The notes beneath the pieces are model-generated. The model was not told the origin of the DNA and did no database searches. It saw only the letters and a program-made list of their open reading frames with translations. The position numbers and the translations under genes were made by a program. From Margaritifera margaritifera (lineage: Eukaryota; Mollusca; Bivalvia; Unionida; Margaritiferidae), in assembly GCA_029931535.1 (NCBI GenBank), contig JAQPZY010001688.1, positions 9,680,001 to 9,744,000 on the forward strand: DNA of 64,000 bases, given 5' to 3'. Below, piece by piece: positions 19,096 to 32,065 of the stretch (position 1 is the stretch's first letter; every line of letters begins with the position of its first letter).

Positions 19096-19898
19096 TCCAG
19101 AAAGAAAACGGACTAACTAACTAACTACCTAAATAACTAACTAACTAACTAAGTAACTAACTAACTAACAATAATAATAATAACTTTATTTTCTGAAGAT
19201 AATACATTTGGTTCTGAATCAATCAACCAATCGTACATATAGTCCTCAATAATAGAATATTAAAACTATAAATGCAACGTATATGTACAAATAAACCTTA
19301 CTTGCTATAATGTCTGACAAACTGAAATGTAACCATAAAATAAAAATACATACACACATTAGATCAAAACATACATATGATATACATGCAGGTTTGGGAG
19401 ATGGGAAGCTAGTGGGGTATCCAAATTAATTATCTCAATTTGTTTGAGCTATTGCATAATCAGAAAGAAGAAATTTATGAAGCGCGCTCTTAAAAGAAGA
19501 GATTGTTGGTATTTATTTAATATCATCGGGAAAGATATTCAACAACACTACTGCTGAATTTGTAAAAGATGTTTTGTACGGAGTCGTTTTGAAATGAAGT
19601 AAATGAAGATTAGAATATGAAATATACCGTATATTGTGTGAATGAATATTGGAAGCTGTAATCAGGAGATCATGTATACATTGTGGAGTCATGTTATGAA
19701 AAAATTATTATGTGAAAATAGCTTTCAAATATAATTTCATCTATAATTAAAAGATAATCACTGTAAATTAAGAAATAAATGTGAGGATGGATAGTCTTTT
19801 CTTGTAATAATTCTAGCGGCTTGTTTTTGAGTTTAATTATCTAATTAAGAGCAGTATATTGCAATATCCTCATATGGCGCAACCATAATCCAACAAGG

Positions 19899-19900
<2 letters not shown>

Positions 19901-19977
<77 letters not shown>
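19901..19977. repeat. (TA)n microsatellite within the LINE
   Basis: Long TA run interrupting the 3' half of the minus-strand LINE. Confidence 0.95.
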
Positions 19978-19980
<3 letters not shown>

Positions 19981-20846
19981 TTCTAAGATTCTGGCACATA
20001 CGAAGACAGTATGTTCAATAAGGCTGTTCTTGAGGATAATGCAGAACACGCGCTTTGTTTGATTTTCATACGATAATTGCCTGTCAATAATCACGTATAA
20101 AAGTTTTTGAATTTCCATGTTATTTAATTTTGTTACCTGAACAAATATATTGATGTCCTCTAATTTCTTTATTCTTTGCTTTGATCCAATTATCATACAG
20201 TTAGTTTTTTTGTTCTGTGTTTAATTACATTTTGTTTGTTTCTCAGCACATCAACGTCAAATTGTAAATTGTGTACAAGGGAAGGGATTGTGTCACTCAT
20301 GGCATGTAAGGTTTGTGTCATCCGCAGAAAGATCATTTTCAGTGGCATTCATATGAAGTGGTAAGTTATTAATGAAAATGAAACAAAACAAAGGGCCTTG
20401 AAGGACTTCACTTTTGACTTATTGTGAAAAAGATGTAGCATTGGTCACATAAACACACTGTTGCCTTCTTGTTACGTAAGATTCAAACAAGCAAGCGAAT
20501 TATCGCAGAGTTTGTATGCCTTGATCTTTTTCATCAATATTTTATGATCTACTAAACTATAAGGAGTTAGAAATCTAGTGATATGGAAGAATGTTCTCCA
20601 AATATTAAAGTTAATGATGGGAAAAAGGCATTTAAGTCGTTTGCAATATCTAATGCCTCTGTACTAATATGACCACAGGCTTTTAATTCTAAAGGGAAAT
20701 TATGAACTTTTTAACTGCAAGTAAAGTTGCGAAAATGTTTCCATGTTTTTCTGCAGTATTTTTTATACTTAGTTAATCTTTAAAAAGGATTCTTTTCAGC
20801 TTTAGCGCTTAAACTTTTTATTAAATGTACGCGTCTCTTGTAACTT

Positions 20847-20922
20847 CGTTTGTCACGCTGTTTGTTACGCTGTTTGTTACGCAGTTTGTCACGCTGTTTG
20901 TCACGCTGTTTGTTACGCAGTT
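20847..20922. repeat. 12-bp tandem repeat within the LINE
   Basis: About six units of tttgttacgctg and variants. On the LINE coding strand it would read as a repeated Arg/Lys/Asp/Gln tetrapeptide (RDKQ, RNKQ, RDKL) in the linker between endonuclease and RT. Confidence 0.9.
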
Positions 20923-21621
20923 TTATGACTTCCCTTATTTCAGAGTAAAACTAGTCATTCTGCATAATTGTCTTCACCCCTTCGCATCTAATTGGAGCAT
21001 GTCGATTTAGGGCTGCAAGAAAAAGTGCAGTCCAACGTTGTACATTAAGGTCTGGATTTTTAAAAGTAGGTTAATAATTACTTAGATTATATTTCAAGTC
21101 AGTCAAAAAGGTATCCCTGAAACTATTATAGGAGCTGTACTTTATAGTGCCGTGGGCCTTTTTGAATGGTTTCCAGAACTTGTTTCTTGTGACACAGACT
21201 GGATAGTGGTCACTAACAGAATATGTTGGGATGAATGTCTTAACTATAAATTCAGGGTGTTAAGAATAAATATGATCGACTAATGTCATCGACTTGTCAG
21301 TGACTCGAGTAGGAGACGGTATTATTTGAGTGAGATTATATATTTGTAGAATATCATTCCATTTACTTTGCCGGTCATTTTTTTAAATCAATATTTAGAT
21401 CACTCATGTAGACCCACTCCTTCTTGTGCTCTCTCCTTCCGTTCCAAATGGAAACTGTTGATAGACACTGAGTGATCATTTGTATTATCATTAAGAAATG
21501 TATCGCAGAATCCTATAATGTCAGTCTGATGTTTATGAATACAGTATGCTTGAGTTCACCAAGTTTTGGATTTACGTGCCGAATATATAGAGGATATCTA
21601 CGGGTTGTTTTAGTAGATATA

Positions 21622-21722
21622 AGGAAATATTTCACGAGTGAAGTGGAAATATTGTATTGTCACGAGTGGCGAAGCCACGAGTGACAATACAAATGTTTCC
21701 GCTTCACGAGTTAATGAAATGT
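21622..21722. repeat. Imperfect palindrome (fold-back), about 100 bp
   Basis: Arms of roughly 45 nt (gtggaaatattgtattgtca... and ...tgacaatacaaatgtttccg) meet at a cgagtggcgaagccacgag centre. It is likely a small fold-back element. Confidence 0.7.
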
Positions 21723-21899
21723 TTTCAAGCAAAAGTGGAGAGATTTTTATTTTCGTTAACACGTTTCTTGCGCGGATTGATACATGGAACATTGCGAACA
21801 ACATTACAGGGGAGGGGGTACTATAGAAACATGACAGAACGATCCAACAGGCTTCAGAGCGTAACATTATTAAACAACATATTTGAGTGATGGTGAGTT

Positions 21900-22447
21900 T
21901 ACTTTTATGGATTGTGGCTACTAGTTTTATTTATTTCTGCATTCCGAAGTGAATTGTTATGTTTTGGCAGGCTTGCGGTCACTTTCTGTATGAGACACTG
22001 CGCCCGAATATCGATTGTCACTTAATTTCGGTTTTCAATCGACACAAATCAATGACTGATTTCTCCCTCGTTTTCAGACATAATTATGATTGTGATGACA
22101 GTTAAAATTGCTACTTAAATAATTTTATTACTATATGTAATCAAGAGTTTTTCTTCAAAATCTGTACCATTTGTCGTAGAGTGTAACAGGCATACGATAC
22201 TGTATGTGTGAAACAGAATATCGGATAGCAACAGCTCATGTAAGTTCAGTCTGACAGTTTGCATGATTCATGTTGAAAACTCATTATTAAAAAGTTAATA
22301 CTTGAAACCTGCTTTTTCTTGTTTGGGGTTCATTTTTCTGCATTCTTGACGGCGACTTTTCGTTGATTACATAAATGTATACTAGATTGTCAACAGTGTT
22401 GACACAGTTTAAGCTCTATTCATTCTGATCGGCAGAGAGAGAGAGGA

Positions 22448-22517
<70 letters not shown>

Positions 22518-23320
22518 AAAAGAGGAAGAAATAATAAAATATGCCTAAATATGGAAATACAGGCCTGAAGAACATATATAAGGGCAGATATACTTCCTAA
22601 ATGGAAAAAGACAGTAGTTCCAAAAGTGATATCGCTACTGTGGCGATAACAGTGGTATTTCATTTTTCTCCCACTGATATAAATAAATATTTCATTATGA
22701 AATATATAATAATGAGATTTACTATATGTAAACCCATTTCTTTAAAACGTATTTTAGAACTGAAATCAGATTGTGAGGTTTCCTGGTCAAGACTGGCTTA
22801 TGATAGAGAGTGTCCATCAACCGGTTAGGCAATAAGGGCAATATCCCTTCACTGAGATAAGCAAGTGATTTGGTGGTCAGTTGTAGTTAAGTGTGCATGT
22901 TTAAAGAAAGTTTTTCTTCCTCACATTTGCAGTTTAAAAGGTTGCATTTACCACAAATATAAAACTGATTCCGGAGATTAAATATCAGGTTACCCCAGAT
23001 AATTCACAACAGGACATGTGTGTATAATCATTAGATCTTCGGTAATAAGAGTCCGAGTAAGGTACCTGAATGTTTCGTGATCCAGGTCGAGCGCTGTCAA
23101 AATTAAGATAGCAACATACAGATGAGTCATGACTGAAGGATCAGTATCCAATCTTTGTGGCACTCAAGGGAAAATGTCCTGCTGAAATCAGGATCCGCGT
23201 TGATATTGGGTGCCCAACAAAGCTCTTTTGAACTGTTGACTCATCAAAACAACAATACATGATCATATTATAGATCTCAGCGGAGCAATTCTATGGCAAG
23301 CAAAATACACAATGATTCTA
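21900..23320. other. Intergenic DNA with a GA tract
   Basis: No gene recognised. It contains the (GA)n run at 22435-22514. Confidence 0.5.
22435..22514. repeat. (GA)n microsatellite
   Basis: About 40 GA units with one early interruption. Confidence 0.95.
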
Positions 23321-23329
23321 AAAACTTGA

Positions 23330-24560
23330 TGTATCGGAGATCAACACGGTTTTTCACATAGTTAAACCTGGATTTTCTAAGACGAACTCGGGTTTTCTTT
23401 GGAAAACCAGTGTTGTCTATTAATATACTAGGTATTCCAATTATTGTGCCATTGACGGAGAAAAAACAACAGGCTATTCTTCCTAATATACTAGGGTTTT
23501 GTAGAAAAATATAAGATATAACAAATGCATGGTTTATAGAAAAAATGGGATAGAGAAAAATTAGGCTTCCGACTTGAAAATCTTGTATACCTGACAAAAT
23601 ACCAGGTCTCTTTTGTTCTCTTTTATTGCAAAATCTAACATTTAAAAATCAAAACTAGATTTATTCGAGCTAAATGCACAATACATATACAAGCCTGGCT
23701 TTTATTTTGGTATCATAAGGTTTTCAAATTTAAACACCTAGTTTTTCAAAGGCAAAAGACACAGTTATTAAAACAAAACTTGGTTTGAAGAGGAAAACCT
23801 GCTTTTATTTTGCAGTCCCATGTTTTTCAATATAAACAAGGTTTGTATCTAATAAACATTGTTTTTTTTTTTTGGGGGGGGGGAGGGGGGTAAAACATAT
23901 GGTACCAATCAATATCATAGGTTTTAGTGAGAAAAATCTGGTTTCACAAAATAACTTATGCCATCACAGGGTTCTAATTAAATACCTGGTTTATCGATAT
24001 AAGAGAAAGATAATAACACCGGTTTAGCAAAACATGGTTTTTCATTCTAGTTATTTGCCAATTTTCTACATTACGGATATTCCCCAGTATTGGCTCATTT
24101 AATTATATTTCGAGATATGAAGCTATGCAACATATAACTGGGTAGAATATTATGGTCGGAGACAACTAAGATGTAGCAAGGTCGGCTTAGCTGAGTAATA
24201 TTCCAACTTCCCAAGTTTTCTAAGATTTTAAAATTAGGATATGGATGGTTTGTTTGTAATAATCAAATCACATTAAATATCAATAGAGAAATCAAGCTTA
24301 GGTTTAGGTCTTCCAGGCTTTGTGTACAATTTGATAAAGCTGGTGCAAAGCAAGATAGTGTATGAAAAATGCACTCAATTACATAAATCTAGAACTTCCT
24401 GTAATATCGTATAATTTGCTTTGAAGAAAAAAGCCACAATTTTTTCTCTGATATACCAGATTGTATTCACCAAACGCACAATAATTTAGAAAAACCTACT
24501 ATATCAATACCACCAAACCTAGTTTATTAAACAAATACCTAGTGTTTCTGAGAACACCTA
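23330..24560. repeat. Highly diverged tandem array rich in 'aaacctggtttt'
   Basis: Short motifs such as aaacctggatttt, aaaaccag, acctagttttt and aaacctgctttt recur at irregular 25-60 bp spacing across 1.2 kb, often followed by t-rich or 'tatac' stretches. This looks like an old minisatellite eroded beyond a clear unit. A poly-T/poly-G tract sits at 23863-23890. Confidence 0.45.
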
Positions 24561-24689
24561 GGATAACAATGTGAAAATCCCATCTTTTCTCTCAAAAAGC
24601 AAGTTTTTTCCCCCTAAATGTTGTGCATTCGGCTTACCATACAACTTTGTTATCCAAGCTAAAATCCGGTTATCGTCAACTGAAAATGA

Positions 24690-26690
24690 ACAAGAGGTCG
24701 TGAAACATATCTTTCTCAACATATGTAAGACACAGGAGATACAACTGTCTCAGTTTTGGAACCTCATCGGCTGCGAGGACATTTTAAAACACAATCTGCA
24801 CAGCCTTAGGGGGACATCCGGAGCATATAAAAAGTGTAGAAGTCACTTTCGATCATATAAAGGAGAAGGGACTGACATTAAACAAAAGCAAATACGAGTT
24901 TAACAAAGACAAGATTTTATTTTCTGGATACATTTTGAGCAAATACGGTTCTCTGAATATACAGGCAATATAGAGAGCCCGCACACCAATATACGTGTCA
25001 GAAATGCGCATGTCGCTCTGAATGACTAACTAAGTGGGGAAAGCTACTCCAAACTACTTAAGAACAATTAAATCACTTATCATTAATCACCAAGACAATT
25101 GAGCGAAAAACAGTAGAATGTGTTTTAAAAACTCAAACAGGATTTAGCAAGTGACTTTGTGATGGCTTATTTTGACGCTAACAAGAAAACTAAGCTCACA
25201 GTCGATGTTAATCTAGTCATAGCAGATGTTTTATTAACGACAGGTCACGAAGCATTAGAGCTAGTATGGAGCTGTGAGCACTTCCATATGTGTCCGTTTG
25301 TCCACACACTCAAGCAAGTTAGTGACCATTAACCCCTGTAAATTATCTTGAAAAACCACTAATAGTTCCCCCTCCCCGGCCCCTTGCTAGCATAGAGCGC
25401 TGGGGGACTCGAGTTACATGCATAAGGTCGTTCAGGTGGTCTACAAACCAGGAAAACAAGTGATGCGAATTATCTTTCAAGATATACAAGGGTAGCGGAA
25501 TCAGAAAGCTTTAATCATTATGAAATTGCAGACGCTTATTTTCGGTTCATCGTAACTAATGCGGTACCCAAAGCTATTTAAATAGAAGAAATACCCAAGC
25601 TACATCAGAGGACACCGACATTTCCGCAAATCAATCAAAACAGGGATATAAGATAGATAAAAAGTAGCAACGTTTTACAGACATTGACAAGACTTAGATA
25701 TGAACTTACAAGTGCTCCGGTGACAAATTGTACTGTGATACTCTGCGATAGAAAGTTAGTATATCCATCCAGTTGCAACGCTGAGTAACAAAGCTTGCGC
25801 ACAAAGGCCATCATAGAATAGTCAAAACAAAGTAACTACTCCGTGAGAAAGCACCGTTTCCCTGGATTGACAAACAAAAGGATGAATTCTTTAAAGCTTA
25901 CTTAATGTCTTGCGTCGTTACAAAATCAACCATCATTACTACTAACGAAGACTCTGTTACCAGACAGCCCTTGACATCATGTTATTGCGCCCTTTTGTAG
26001 CACTTTTTGCCTGGAGTCTACTTACTGTTACAGTACTAGTAGTGACAGACTTCTACTCCAGGTATCCAGTTGTAAAAATCCGCAAATCTGTGTTCCGACA
26101 ACTAGACAAAATTGTTGCAATGTTCGGCTTACCAGAAGTTGTAAAAACGAACGATGGATCTCCATTCAGTGAACATGTGTTTGAAAGCTTGTGCCGAATA
26201 CATGGTACCCAAGCAAAGGAAAATAATACCTCTTTGACCCCAAGTCAACGGTGCAGCTGAGAGATTAATGAGGACCATAAACAATGCAATAAGAGAACCA
26301 TTTGCAGAGATTTGAAGCTGGAAGCAAGAAATGTGCTGCTTCTTTTGCAACTACATACCACAATTATACTTCCAGCTGATATATTGATTGGCAGGCAGCA
26401 AACGAGATCAAAATTGTCAGTTATAAAATTGAAAACACAAGATAATGAAATACGAAAAACTGGCAAAAAATATAAAACAGTATTCTGATCAGTCTACAAA
26501 CCAAGAAAAACAGTCTTTAAAGTTGGTGACAAAAGTTTTTGACAAGCGGAAGAACAAAAGACAAGCTGTCAACATCATATTACCTCAAACCTTAAACAAA
26601 TCATCAGCAAGAAAGGCATCCATGGTAAATGCAACAAGTGAGGCTCATCAGATTACCAAAAATTCGTCGTTCTTCAAGACAGTTTAAAAA
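24690..26690 (+). mobile_element. Ty3/gypsy LTR retrotransposon pol remnant
   Basis: Frames in order are: the end of reverse transcriptase (IKEKGLTLNKSKYEFNKDKI, LFSGYILSKYGSLNIQ near 24850-24960); the connection 'RARTPIYVSEM'; an RNase H part (KQDLASDFVMAYFDANKK near 25135); and VVYKPGKQ near 25440. Then come an integrase core (VVTDFYSRYPVVKIRK, FGLPEVVKTNDGSPFSEHVF at 25979-26260, and PQVNGAAERLMRTINNAI just after) and the C-terminal tail ending HQITKNSSFFKTV at 26687. The layout and tail resemble mag-lineage elements of invertebrates. All domains have stops or frameshifts. No LTRs were recognised. Confidence 0.85.
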
Positions 26691-26699
26691 TCATCTCCG

Positions 26700-27320
26700 A
26701 TAACAGCCTCTTGTGATGACTTTGAGGATGCAAAAGACCAAATTGTGGACGTGTGCAAGGCAAAGTCAACAACAGAAGTGAGAAGATCAGCACTAGTGAC
26801 TAAACCACCATACTACCAAAAGGATTATATTTGCAATTAGCACAGTGTATATGGTATGGTGAGACGTGTGCATAACGGTATATTAATTCATTGACTCACC
26901 ACTAGGTACAGCAGTCTAACTATTACCTAAAACAATCATTCATGCAAACGAAATACCAGCATTACCTAACGATAATTAACTATGACAATATTAAAATATT
27001 TTTCCAAAGTCAAAAGTATTTTTTCCATTAAAATGTTTCGATTCTAAATTCCAAATTCTGAAATGCTGATATTGGCAAAATTATGAATATTTAAAGAGCA
27101 AATAATCTTTTTAATTATCTATTAATATATTAATTTATATTGTACACTTAACATATTATGCTCCAGAGTTATCTTATTCATATGATTTTAAAACAAACCA
27201 AAACCTTGGGTTCCTTTAATATTCAATTTGTTCTACTAACTGTGAATACGCGCATTCCAATATGTTCAAATGAGAGGGTAGTGTCTTTTGTAATACCCAA
27301 CGAAAACTGTTCCTTCTGTG
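26700..27320. other. Intergenic DNA, no gene recognised
   Basis: AT-rich and probably includes 3' remnants of the Ty3/gypsy element, but no LTR was identified. Confidence 0.45.
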
Positions 27321-27327
27321 GAAACAA

Positions 27328-27420
27328 TAGGACCCGTGCCAATCCACAAATAGGACCCGTGCCAATCCACAATAGGACCCGTGCCAATCCACAAATAGGA
27401 CCCGTGCCAATTCACAAATC
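27328..27420. repeat. 23-bp tandem repeat, four copies
   Basis: Units of ataggacccgtgccaatcca with a short A-rich joint. One copy lacks a base. Confidence 0.9.
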
Positions 27421-27679
27421 TAGGTATCAAGGCAATGTCATCTTTCTCAAAACCAAGAATATCTCTTCCCACAAAAATGCATGAACATTATGTAATATTA
27501 GTATCACACTCACTAAAGTTGAAATATTTGAAAACTGTGTTGCATAGTCGAGTATAATGGAGGTCATCAGAGTTAACTAAAAAGACAACCAACAATTAGA
27601 CAAGAAAGATATTCATTAAAAGTGACCCTCTTATAGGAGGGGTGAAAAGTTTTAGAGGCATTAAATCCTGTATTCCTGT

Positions 27680-28760
27680 ATTTTCTTATTAGACCTACCA
27701 TGACCTTGACATTGAGACACCCAAGTCTAGACATTTGTATTTCTAGCATAAGTCTTCTAAATAGGCACCATTAGGGATGGTTATTTCTTTGACATTATTG
27801 ACCAATGGGTCTCAATGACCTTGACTAGTGGTCCTATACTAAACTTGCTGTGAAGAAAATGTTCTAAAATTTCTTTCCTTTTTTTATTACATTACTAAAA
27901 TCGTGAACTATGACCTTTAGATCCCAAAATTTATAGGTTTCTTTACTACAATAATTGCAAGTACAAAGTTTGGTCAAGGAACTTACTATAGAGCAAACGT
28001 TACTGTGCAGAATCATTCATTTTTCGTTGAATCAAAATGTGCAAGGCCTCGAGAAACTTCGATCAAGATACATGGTCTAAAACTAAAATTATTTGGCTAA
28101 AACCAATTTGTCTTTTTTCATTCAGTGACCTTGACCTTTACCGTTGAACATCTGAAACCCAAAATCAATAGACTTCTATTTTACTCAAAGTGTAAACTAA
28201 CAACAACTAGAAAAACTTATTTTTGTGCAGAAACCATTTTCCATTTCTTTTAGCCACAGTGACCGTGTCTTTGACCCACAGAGAAAGCCATCCACAAAAT
28301 TTGGTCCAGGTCTTTGATGTAGAAAATAATGTTATTGTGGAAATCATTTTCTTCTTTCAGTCACAGTGAACTTGACATATGACCCCAAAATCAACAGGTG
28401 TTTTACTCAACCTGCAAGTCATCCACAAACCTTAGAAGAAGGTACATAGTCAAGAACTGAAATATTTGTCAGAAATCATTTTTCTTTTTTCAGTCTTTCA
28501 GTTGACTTTGACCTTGAATTTCGACCGCAAAGTTGATAGCCTTCTTTCCCCCAAGTGCAAGCCGTCCACAAAGTTTGATCCAGGTATGTAATGTAAAGGT
28601 AATTTTATTATACAGAAACCATTTTTCTTTTTTCAGTCACAATGTAGTTGACCTTTGTATTTTTTTTTGGCCACAAAATCAATGGGCTTCTTCCTAATCC
28701 GATATGCAAACAATTAACAAAGTTTGGCAACAGTAGATTGTGGAGAACTCGAGTTGTAAG
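27680..28760. repeat. Diverged tandem repeat with TGACCTTGACCT cores
   Basis: Roughly six or seven units of about 120-180 bp. Each has a (c)agtgaccttgacctt core, 'ccaaaatcaatagg', 'aagccatccacaaa.tttgg.ccaggt' and 'gcagaaaccatttt'. This type of array is familiar from bivalve genomic DNA. Confidence 0.7.
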
Positions 28761-28835
28761 GATGAAACAAACTAATAACAGACGGATTGATTTTATAACA
28801 TAATACGATCTGCCTTACGGTAAGCTTGTAAAATG

Positions 28836-28848
28836 GGGGGGGGGGGGC
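28836..28848. repeat. G homopolymer
   Basis: Run of about 12 G. Confidence 0.9.
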
Positions 28849-29087
28849 AGCTTATAAGGGCAGGGGGATAATAGGTCAAATACAGTATTAGCATATTTTA
28901 AAAGGAGGTACATATGTGAAGGGTGTAATAGAACGTAAGCATGTTGCTGGCTGAATGGTGCCAATTAAAAGTTAACTTCTAAAACTGTAAAGATAAATAT
29001 CATGACCAAAAAATAATTCAGGAAGTCTTCCAAATAAAAAGTAAAGATGTTGTACCACAAGATAAAAGATAAAAGTTAAAAATGTTA

Positions 29088-29560
29088 AAATTCCATTGAA
29101 GAGTATAAATGATAACAAGATTTTCCAGATGGTTGCCATGGTGATCATTATGTATTCAGATCATCACTCTTTTCCTTTATGACCATCCACAAGTCATAAG
29201 ATGTCTCTTAATGAATGTACATGTCCAAATAACTTCAGGAGGAGTGACTATAACGAGGTATTTTAAGATGGTGATCATCTTGTATGTCAGATCGCCATCA
29301 TTTCTATTTAGAATCATCCGCTATTTATAATAAGTGTTTTAGGGAAAACCTCAAATCGATACGACTGGATTTTAGGAGGTGTAGTGATAACAGGAGTTTC
29401 AAGAGGGTCATCATGGTGGCCATATTATATGTTCGAGGGGCCCAATTTTTCATATAGGACCAACTAAACCTCAGTCTGAAACTGTGTGCCACGTTTTTTA
29501 CCTCCCAGAAGGTTGGGAGGAGTAGCGATAAGAAACAACTATTAACTCACGACAGACAGA
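29088..29560. repeat. Diverged approximately 140-bp tandem repeat, three units
   Basis: Cores with agatggttgccatggtgatcat, agatggtgatcatcttgta and agagggtcatcatggtggcc lie about 140 bp apart, each preceded by 'gataacaagatttt'-like sequence. The array closes with 'aactcacgacagacag'. This too is of a type familiar from bivalves. Confidence 0.65.
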
Positions 29561-29599
29561 TGATGGATGAATCCTCATTCATATGCATAAATCTCACTT

Positions 29600-30666
29600 A
29601 TAATAAATCTCATTAACATTCTAATGTTATTAGCCTATTTGCCAAGTTGATAACAATTGGATCAGAAATACATATCCCAGGACTGGTTACAAGTTCCGTC
29701 AATCAGATGCGTGATACCTCATTAATATCCATGGATCTAACTCAATATGGAACTTGGCTGAGATCTCGACGATCGTTATAAGAAGCTTCTATTTTGACTT
29801 TATTCAGAATCGTAAAAAAAACTACACCCTCCAGAGCGGTAACAGACTCAGCGAATCTGATGCAATAAAAATGGAAAAACCTGCCTATGCTTTTCAGGAA
29901 ACTAAGTACAAGAAGAAATTGTATGTTCTTCAACCGATATGTCATCATTTGGTTGCCTTGTCAATCACGAATCAAATGCTAACTCTGCCCATGAATGAGC
30001 ACTTTTTTTGCTAATTATTACAGTTCCTGAAATATTATATGTATGAATTGGCACACAAAATGTTATAATATTTTTGTCAAGAAATACAGCCTTCTAACTT
30101 GTGAAATGATAGGCTTTGGGGATCCAAGATAAATCAATTACGATTTAAAAACTTTGTCCTTCTAATTCCCATTTCCAGAAAATCTCGTCATGTTCATCAA
30201 ATGCTTTTAGCACAATTTCTTAGAATTAGCCACGTACAACTATTTACCGTTTAATATGATTTTTCCTAGAAGCCTTGAATATTAATGCTATATTAGCATG
30301 GCACAAAATCAACCAGATTACGAGAGTAATTTTACTTTTTGACTGATCCATGTAAAGTTTGTGTTCTTTATAATACTCTTTTCTCAGCCACTCCTTAAAC
30401 ATTTTCCAAACACAATTAAAACGAGTTTAACATTTACTACTGGAAACCTTTTTTTAAAACCATATTCAATCACTGTAAAAAAGCATAATACATATCGAGT
30501 GACAATGAGTTTTTCAAGCATACAAGTAGTGTATAGAAACATGAAAAATACGATCATTGCGCACCTGTGTTCACCACGCCACAAAATACTGTTTGTTATA
30601 ACTACTATTGGCATTTCATGTATAGGTCTAATGCGCGGTCGTAAATTTTTTACTTAGATTTTCCAG

Positions 30667-30706
<40 letters not shown>

Positions 30707-31250
30707 GGTCGATTAAATTACTGATACATAGATGAGCAGAGAACTTTTAATTGAATTTATTATTCATTATATGGTCTTATTACACTCATCAAGAGAGCAG
30801 TGTGCACTGCGTGAACAATCTATATCATTCACTGAATGTCGCATATGTATGTACGTGTCCTAGTTACTTATATTACGGGAATTTTTTTTCTCCATACATG
30901 CATTCATACATGCATACATATATCCATACATAGACAGAAAGTAATTGTATTCATGCAGGTTTATTAGCCATGTCATGTGGTTACATATTGGCACAAGAAT
31001 ATCTGGATGCTATAACCGTAGAACAGCTTTACAGAGTATGGCCGCCAAATTGTAATGTTATGTACACTGCCCTTTGCTTGGAACTGGGCCACATCCAGTT
31101 TTTTTTTTACTCTATTGCGAAACATATAATTTTGTGAATGTACTTAGAAAATTGTTACTGTCTATACCTACTGTTATTTTCACTCTTCACAGTACACACA
31201 TACGCACACGAGTATGTGCATGCAATTACTTATATAAGTTCCCCATTCCC
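29600..31250. other. Intergenic DNA with a CT tract
   Basis: No gene recognised. The frames at 29754-30014 and 30361-30657 lack domain similarity or any supporting context. (CT)n lies at 30669-30702. Confidence 0.5.
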
Positions 31251-31256
31251 AATCTC

Positions 31257-31361
<105 letters not shown>

Positions 31362-31867
31362 GTTGTAGGTGCATATGTTTTGCTTTCATTGTTGTTTGCA
31401 CTTCATAATAATTGCTTTAGAATTCCATATTTGACATAGGCATTGATATCACATTTCATAGTGACTTATTTCAAAGCAACATACTTTACAATGTAAACAA
31501 TAATGATGATATTATTTTTCTTGTATGTAAACTACTAGTGTATTTGTGACAATACTGAGTGTTAAGAACCCGAGAGATTCCGAACATATTAATAGAGTGT
31601 GTATTAATGGTTGAACGAAATTGTAAAAGCTTCCAAACCCTTACGTACAATGCCTTTTCATAAATGAAACACAATCTTTTTATGTATGTCTAATTATTGC
31701 ACTATCTGTTGTATGAAATTTAGAAGTTTGTATTCAGATAATATCAATATATTGTATAGTAATATTAAATGCATAAACAATGAGGATATAACCTTTAGAT
31801 TATTTAAGGCAATCTGCAATTCTTTATAATAGCATTATTCGGTAAGAGCTTTATAAAACAATACAAG

Positions 31868-32065
31868 ATTATTTGGCTTGGTTTGTTTTGGTGTTTTACG
31901 GCACAATACAACAAGTAGGTTATTTAGTGTCGAGGCAATCTGAGTAAAGTGTTTTGCCCAAGGATACACATGCAAGCCGACAAGGGCTCATCCGAAAGTA
32001 GGATTCAAACCTGGACCCTCTCGGTCGCGAGTCCGGCACGCCAACCATTGAGCTGCCGTGGCTTC
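31868..32065 (-). mobile_element. tRNA-derived SINE, copy 2
   Basis: On the minus strand the head is ggcagctcaatggttgg (A-box region) and caggtttgaatcc (B-box region). The central segment is ccttgggcaaaacacttta, and the 3' part ends gccgtaaaac. It is collinear with the SINE at 3791-4075 but more diverged in the body. Confidence 0.78.

Larger units (their letters stand above)
19100..21480 (-). mobile_element. LINE (non-LTR retrotransposon), 5'-truncated and decayed
   Basis: Read on the minus strand, from about 21480, there is the end of an AP-endonuclease domain (pattern 'N.D', later 'D.I...', ending SSLCHKKQVLETIQK). Next come a linker and the reverse-transcriptase region with GPLFCFIFINNLPLHMN and a degenerate catalytic box SADDTNLT near 20300. 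The thumb-region frame TKRVFCIILKNSLIEHTV lies at 20196-19978. The C-terminal 'QKQAARIITRKDY' pattern is near 19850. The 3' end is aataaagttattattatt followed by GTTA repeats near 19200-19100. Stops and frameshifts are many. It belongs to the CR1/L2/Jockey-like assemblage by its RT and tail; the clade is not resolved. Confidence 0.8.

Noticed and set aside
24571..24700. Extending the Ty3/gypsy RT further left
   Set aside because: Upstream codons do not match RT motifs convincingly; the call starts where order and motifs become recognisable.
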